A stretch of 10,374 nucleotides of DNA from CAIOSQ01 sp044359885 (GTDB lineage: Bacteria; Pseudomonadota; Alphaproteobacteria; CACIAM-22H2). The position numbers and the translations under genes are program-made. The notes below the pieces were generated by a model. That model worked only from the letters and a program-made list of their open reading frames with translations. It did no database searches and had not been told where the DNA came from. Location: the NCBI GenBank assembly GCA_044359885.1, contig JBIKLI010000140.1, positions 1 through 10,374 of the forward strand, in the 5' to 3' direction. Below are positions 7,199 through 10,374 of the stretch, piece after piece; within the stretch, counting starts at the first letter, position 1; each line of letters starts with the position of its first letter.

Positions 7199-7902
7199 CG
7201 CGGGCCCGCTCCTTCCCGGATTTCGCCGCCGATGATGCGCAGCCGGCGCGTCGTCGGCAAGCTCGCCTCGCCCCAGATCCGCGGATCGAGCGTCAGCCAG
7301 AGGACCGCACCGCCGCGCTCGCGCACCGTCCGCGCGGCGTCGACCAGCGGCTCCAGGTGCTCCCGGTCGCCCAGATGCGGGTGATGCTCGATGACCACAA
7401 GCCGCGGCCGTCCGAGAAAGATCCGGACCAGCGCCGCGCGGCGCAGGTCGGCGTCGAGCATGTCCCCGGGCCGGCCGCGCGGCAGCCCCGGCAGCCCGAA
7501 ATGGCGCGACAGCCGCGTCGCGTCCGCGGCCAGAAGCCCCGCGTCGCGACGCGTATGGTGCAATTGCTGGATCAGGATGTTCTCGGCGACCGACAGGCCC
7601 GGCAGCCAGAGCCCTTTCGCCGCCAGTCGTCCGATCCTTCCGCGCATCGCGTTGGCATCGTCCGGTGCGGCGCGCGCCCAGTCGTCGCCCAGGAACACGA
7701 TGCGGCCTTCGACCGGCGGCAGCAGGCCTGTCGCCGCGTCGGCGACGGCGCGGCACGCCGCTGCGTCGCCGCCGTCGACCAGCGCGAACGCACCCGGCTC
7801 CAGGCTCAGGCTGAATGGCCGCAGCGGCGGCCACCCGGGACGGATCTCCAGACGCGCCCGGTCGAAGGCGAGGACGGCGCGGGTCAGCGTCGGCGACGTC
7901 AT
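7195..7902 (-). CDS. Degenerate ABC-ATPase-like protein (MlaF position), probably non-hydrolysing
   Basis: 235 aa, between the MlaE permease and MCE genes, where the transport ATPase belongs. The fold outline of an ABC nucleotide-binding domain is readable: LSLEPGAFALV (32-42), ATGLLPPVEGRIVFLGDD (57-74), GLSVAENILI (102-111), RRAALVRIFLGRPRLVVIE (154-172), GAVLWLTLDP (198-207), LRIIGGEI (221-228). Every catalytic motif is lost. Walker A is GGDAAACR (44-51), with C50 for the Lys; the Q-loop Gln is A95; the signature LSGGM is MLDAD (148-152); Walker B Asp and catalytic Glu are E172 and H173; the H-loop His is L205. The frame is intact on both sides, so this is not decay by frameshift. The start ATG at 7902 overlaps the permease stop as ATGA. 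No other ATPase gene is in the window. Inference: a structural or regulatory pseudo-ATPase, or one partnered with an ATPase encoded elsewhere. Confidence 0.85.
   Translation of the reverse strand: MTSPTLTRAVLAFDRARLEIRPGWPPLRPFSLSLEPGAFALVDGGDAAACRAVADAATGLLPPVEGRIVFLGDDWARAAPDDANAMRGRIGRLAAKGLWLPGLSVAENILIQQLHHTRRDAGLLAADATRLSRHFGLPGLPRGRPGDMLDADLRRAALVRIFLGRPRLVVIEHHPHLGDREHLEPLVDAARTVRERGGAVLWLTLDPRIWGEASLPTTRRLRIIGGEIREGAGPR
7209..7214 (-). promoter_or_regulatory. Shine-Dalgarno AAGGAG of the MCE gene
   Basis: AAGGAG lies 10 nt before the GTG at 7198 but 25 nt before the ATG at 7183, so it supports the GTG as the start of the MCE gene. Confidence 0.65.
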
Positions 7903-8702
7903 CGCGGGATCGTCAGGCTGACCAGGCTGCCGACGGCCGCCGCCGCCAGCACGGCCCGCGCGAAACCGCTCGCGACGACCCGGGTGGCGTCGCGGCGATG
8001 GGCCAGCGCCGTATGGCAGCAGACGATGCCGACCGTGAATCCGAGCACGAGGGACTTCGTCGGCAGAAGCAGGAAGTCGCCGGCCGACATCCGGGCGACG
8101 GTCGTATCGAGAAAGTCGACGAAGGTCAGGGTGACGTCGCTGACCATCGACGCGCCGACGAAGCCGACCATGAGGGTCGCGGCGACGAACAGGATGGTCA
8201 GCGTGAAACTCGCCACCGTCAGCGCAAGACAGCGCGGCACGACATGGAACAGGAAGGGATCGACCCCGAGCCCGTCCAGCATCCGCAGCTGGCCGCCGGC
8301 GCGCTGCTGGGAAAGGTCGACGAGCAGCGCCGTGCCGCTGCGCCCCGCCAGAACGAGCGCCACCAGCATCGGCCCCAGTTCGCGTACCAGCACCAGGACC
8401 ATGACGTCGCCCAGCAGCGTCACCTGCCCTGCCGTGTCGAGCCAGTAGAGCGCCTGCTGGACGAGGCCGAGCCCGACCAGGATTGCAAGGACGCCGGCCG
8501 CCGGCAACGCGTCGACCATCGCCGCGCGCAGGTCGCCCACGAAGACGGCGCGCACCGTGCGTCGCCAGGTCGTGGAACGCGTCGCGGCGAGGATCACGGC
8601 GGCGGCCAGCGCGCAGACGCCGACCAGCCAGCGCGCGGCGCCGACCGCCGGACTGCCGATCGAAGCCAGCCAGCCGCCGGCGCGCCGGCGCAACGCGCTC
8701 AC
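7899..8702 (-). CDS. MlaE-type ABC transporter permease
   Basis: 267 aa, the usual size of MlaE-family permeases, which form the inner-membrane dimer of MCE lipid transporters. Seen: an N-terminal hydrophobic stretch (about 22-40), then the family core with TM segments near 66-85, 98-120, 158-185, 208-230 and 248-264. The hallmark VRELGPMLVALVLAGRSGTA (106-125) and VDPFLFHVVPRCLAL (147-161) are clear. The loop between them, in the family roughly ELGTMxVTEQIDAL and thought to touch the ATPase, reads DLSQQRAGGQLRMLDGL (129-145) and has lost the usual acidic pattern. The GTG start at 8702 overlaps the upstream sensor stop as GTGA; upstream frame residues are Arg-rich mirror sequence of the sensor gene. 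Confidence 0.92.
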   Translation of the reverse strand: MSALRRRAGGWLASIGSPAVGAARWLVGVCALAAAVILAATRSTTWRRTVRAVFVGDLRAAMVDALPAAGVLAILVGLGLVQQALYWLDTAGQVTLLGDVMVLVLVRELGPMLVALVLAGRSGTALLVDLSQQRAGGQLRMLDGLGVDPFLFHVVPRCLALTVASFTLTILFVAATLMVGFVGASMVSDVTLTFVDFLDTTVARMSAGDFLLLPTKSLVLGFTVGIVCCHTALAHRRDATRVVASGFARAVLAAAAVGSLVSLTIPR

Positions 8703-10374
8703 TCGGCGCTCGCGAGCAGGTAGATGGCCATCTCGCCGGCTCCGTCGAGATAGAAATGCCCGCGCGCCTGGAACAGGAAGCGGTCTCGCAGCAGCCGGTA
8801 GGCGGGCTCGGCGACCATGATCGCGCCCGGCAATCCGGTTTCGGCCAGCCGCTCGGCCATGTGCACCGCATCGCCCCAGAGGTTCAGCACGCCGTCCTCC
8901 AGTTCGGCGCCGAGGGCGGGTCCGCAATCCAGCCCGAAGCGGAAATCGGCGCGGTGACCGAAACCGCCGAGCGACCGCAGCGCGCGCTCGCGGAATTCGA
9001 GTGCGGCAGCCGCCAGAGAGGCAGCGGCGTCGGCAGGCTTCCGGTCCGCGAGCCCGGTCGCCAGGACCAGCCGGTTCCCGGAGATGCGGGCATAGTCGAC
9101 GTCACGCGATCCGGCCATCGCCGTCAGTTCCGCGGCCAGTCGCTCGAACACGCTCGCACCCCGGCCATCCGGGCCGGCGAGCGCCATCGCCGCGGAGTCG
9201 GCCACGACAAGGGTCAGCACGCAGACCTGCTCGAAGACCCGCAGGGTCCCTGCCGCGCCCGTCGCCGGCACCGTCCGGCGCAGCCGCGCCTGCCGGAAGA
9301 CGTCGGCGGCCGGCGGTGCGGGGGTGGCGGACGGCGCGCTCGCAGCCCCGTCGGCCGGCATACGTGACGACGCGGCATAGCGCGCCGCCAGCATGCCGGC
9401 GACGGCACCGGCGAAGAAATCCGTTCCCTCCGCGCGCCCGTCCTCGACGCACACGAACCCGATCCAGCGCGCGGCGTCGCGCATCGGCTGGATCAGCACC
9501 GCGCGCGTCCCCAGCGGTGCCAGGCAGCGCGCGTGGAACGCTGCCAGACGCGGATCCGCGGCCGCGTCTGCGCTCTCGATCGCCCCCTGCGCCTGGTCCA
9601 GCGCCGCGAACAGCGCGGCGGCATCCTGCCGGTCGAGCAGCGTCCCGGCCGAATAGCCGTCATGCTCGCGGTCGCGGCATTCCTCGAGCCGGATCGCGTC
9701 GCGCGCCTCGAGCCGCCGCCAGACGCCCGCGCGCCGCGCCTCGGCGACCCTGGCGACCACGCGCGTCACGCCGCGCAGGGCGTCCTCGCGCCCGGGATCG
9801 AGCAGGGCGGGATCGGCCGCCAGCGCCGCCAGCGCCTCGGCCTGCGCCTCGCGTGCCAGCCGGCGGCCGACCGCGAGCCGCGCCGTGCGGTCGGCAAGCA
9901 GGCCCTGACGGGCGAGGATCGCGGCCAGCAGCCCGACGAGCATCACGACCGCGGCCGACATCGCGAGGGTCGATCTGTTGTTGAGGCCCACGAAGCCGAC
10001 GAACTCGGCTTCCGGCACCGCAAGGAGGATCGTCCAGGCGCGGTTGCCGGCGGCGGCGATGGGCGCCGACGCGGTGAGATGGCGCCTGCCGTCGATCTCC
10101 AGGATGCGGCGGCCGTGGCCCTCGACGCGCATGAGGTTGTGGACGCGCGCGATCACCGCGTCGCCCAGTTCGGCGACGGGCACGGTCTCCAGCACGTCGC
10201 CGCGACGGCGGAACGTCCGCGCGGACTGGGGGTGCGCGATCACCAGTTCGTCGGCGTCGACGATGACCGCGCGCCCCGTGCGGCCGATCGAGAGGCGCGA
10301 CAGAAAGGCCGACAGGCTGTCGAGCGCGATGTCGACGCCGAACACGGCCCGCAACGCGCCGTCTTCGGCGCGCA
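8699..10374 (-). CDS. Membrane sensor with Cache remnant, GAF and class III cyclase-like domain (5' end off window)
   Basis: The frame stays open to the right edge; 557 residues are visible. Positions here count the Leu codon at 10352-10354 as residue 1. Domains in order: the C-terminal part of a periplasmic Cache domain (FGVDIALDSLSAFL, 5-18, then a PAS-like sheet to about 120), one TM helix (about 128-149) with no HAMP seen, a helical linker, a GAF domain (about 175-328; ECRDRE, DPRLAAFHARCLAPLG, RWIGFVCVED), a Pro/Ala linker (332-350), and a nucleotide cyclase domain (about 374-549) ending in NLWGDAVHMAERLAETG (491-507). Metal Asp 1 is kept (D386, LTLVVADS), but Asp 2 is N427 (ISGNRL), the purine-selecting Lys and Asp sites hold R423 and N491, and the transition-state Asn is H498; R502 is kept. 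Activity is therefore doubtful; it may bind a nucleotide as a sensor. Its stop overlaps the permease start. Confidence 0.88.
   Translation of the reverse strand, partial: RAEDGALRAVFGVDIALDSLSAFLSRLSIGRTGRAVIVDADELVIAHPQSARTFRRRGDVLETVPVAELGDAVIARVHNLMRVEGHGRRILEIDGRRHLTASAPIAAAGNRAWTILLAVPEAEFVGFVGLNNRSTLAMSAAVVMLVGLLAAILARQGLLADRTARLAVGRRLAREAQAEALAALAADPALLDPGREDALRGVTRVVARVAEARRAGVWRRLEARDAIRLEECRDREHDGYSAGTLLDRQDAAALFAALDQAQGAIESADAAADPRLAAFHARCLAPLGTRAVLIQPMRDAARWIGFVCVEDGRAEGTDFFAGAVAGMLAARYAASSRMPADGAASAPSATPAPPAADVFRQARLRRTVPATGAAGTLRVFEQVCVLTLVVADSAAMALAGPDGRGASVFERLAAELTAMAGSRDVDYARISGNRLVLATGLADRKPADAAASLAAAALEFRERALRSLGGFGHRADFRFGLDCGPALGAELEDGVLNLWGDAVHMAERLAETGLPGAIMVAEPAYRLLRDRFLFQARGHFYLDGAGEMAIYLLASAE

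Noticed and set aside
5213..7384. 723-residue open frame on the plus strand
   Set aside because: Arg/Pro/Gly-rich with no family motif; it lies opposite the TPR lipoprotein and MCE genes, which have clear signals. High GC makes such mirror frames common. The same applies to plus frames 463-2088, 2248-3357, 3695-4693 and 9001-9984.
7195..7902. Frameshift or pseudogene as explanation of the lost ATPase motifs
   Set aside because: Recognisable ABC-fold segments occur before, between and after the lost motifs in one uninterrupted frame, with coupled start and stop codons.
8699..9300. Loss of both metal-binding Asp residues in the cyclase domain
   Set aside because: A first alignment placed V383 at metal site 1, but aligning LTLVVADS with the usual VTVLFADI puts D386 there. 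Only the second Asp (N427) is lost.
10352..10354. TTG at 10354 as start of the sensor gene
   Set aside because: The frame continues to the edge with Cache-like sequence (RAEDGALRAVFGVD), so the true start lies outside the window.

Overview
The window is very GC-rich by eye. It holds thirteen genes, all on the minus strand and packed with almost no spacing. The order yebC-ruvC-ruvA-ruvB-ybgC-tolQ-tolR-tolA, the YebC opening MAGHSQFKNIMHRKGK and the proline-rich TolA point to an alphaproteobacterium; I cannot name the genus. All long plus-strand frames are mirror frames of these genes.

Read 5' to 3' on the minus strand (right to left), there are two blocks. Block 1 (10374 to 5286) is a five-gene run whose junctions are all 4-nt overlaps: a membrane sensor (Cache remnant, TM helix, GAF, class III cyclase-like domain; its N-terminus lies off the window), an MlaE-type permease, an ABC-ATPase-like protein, an MCE (MlaD-type) substrate-binding protein, and a lipoprotein with TPR-like helices. 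It looks like an envelope lipid (MCE) transporter, but two components are odd. The ATPase-like protein has lost the Walker A lysine, Q-loop Gln, signature motif, Walker B Asp/Glu and H-loop His while keeping the fold. The cyclase-like domain keeps one metal Asp but has Asn for the other and His for the transition-state Asn. The permease loop that would face the ATPase is also diverged. My inference is a signal-coupled MCE system with a non-hydrolysing nucleotide-binding-domain homologue, the most interesting content here.

A 170-nt spacer (5116-5285) is the only real intergenic gap. It carries two GC-rich hairpins, one made of a tandem 11-bp repeat.

Block 2 (5115 to 1) is conserved housekeeping: yebC (translation/regulatory factor), ruvCAB (Holliday-junction migration and resolution), ybgC (acyl-CoA thioesterase) and the Tol-Pal envelope-constriction genes tolQ, tolR and a tolA that runs off the left edge. 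These junctions are also overlaps or short gaps, so the block is probably one transcription unit starting before yebC.
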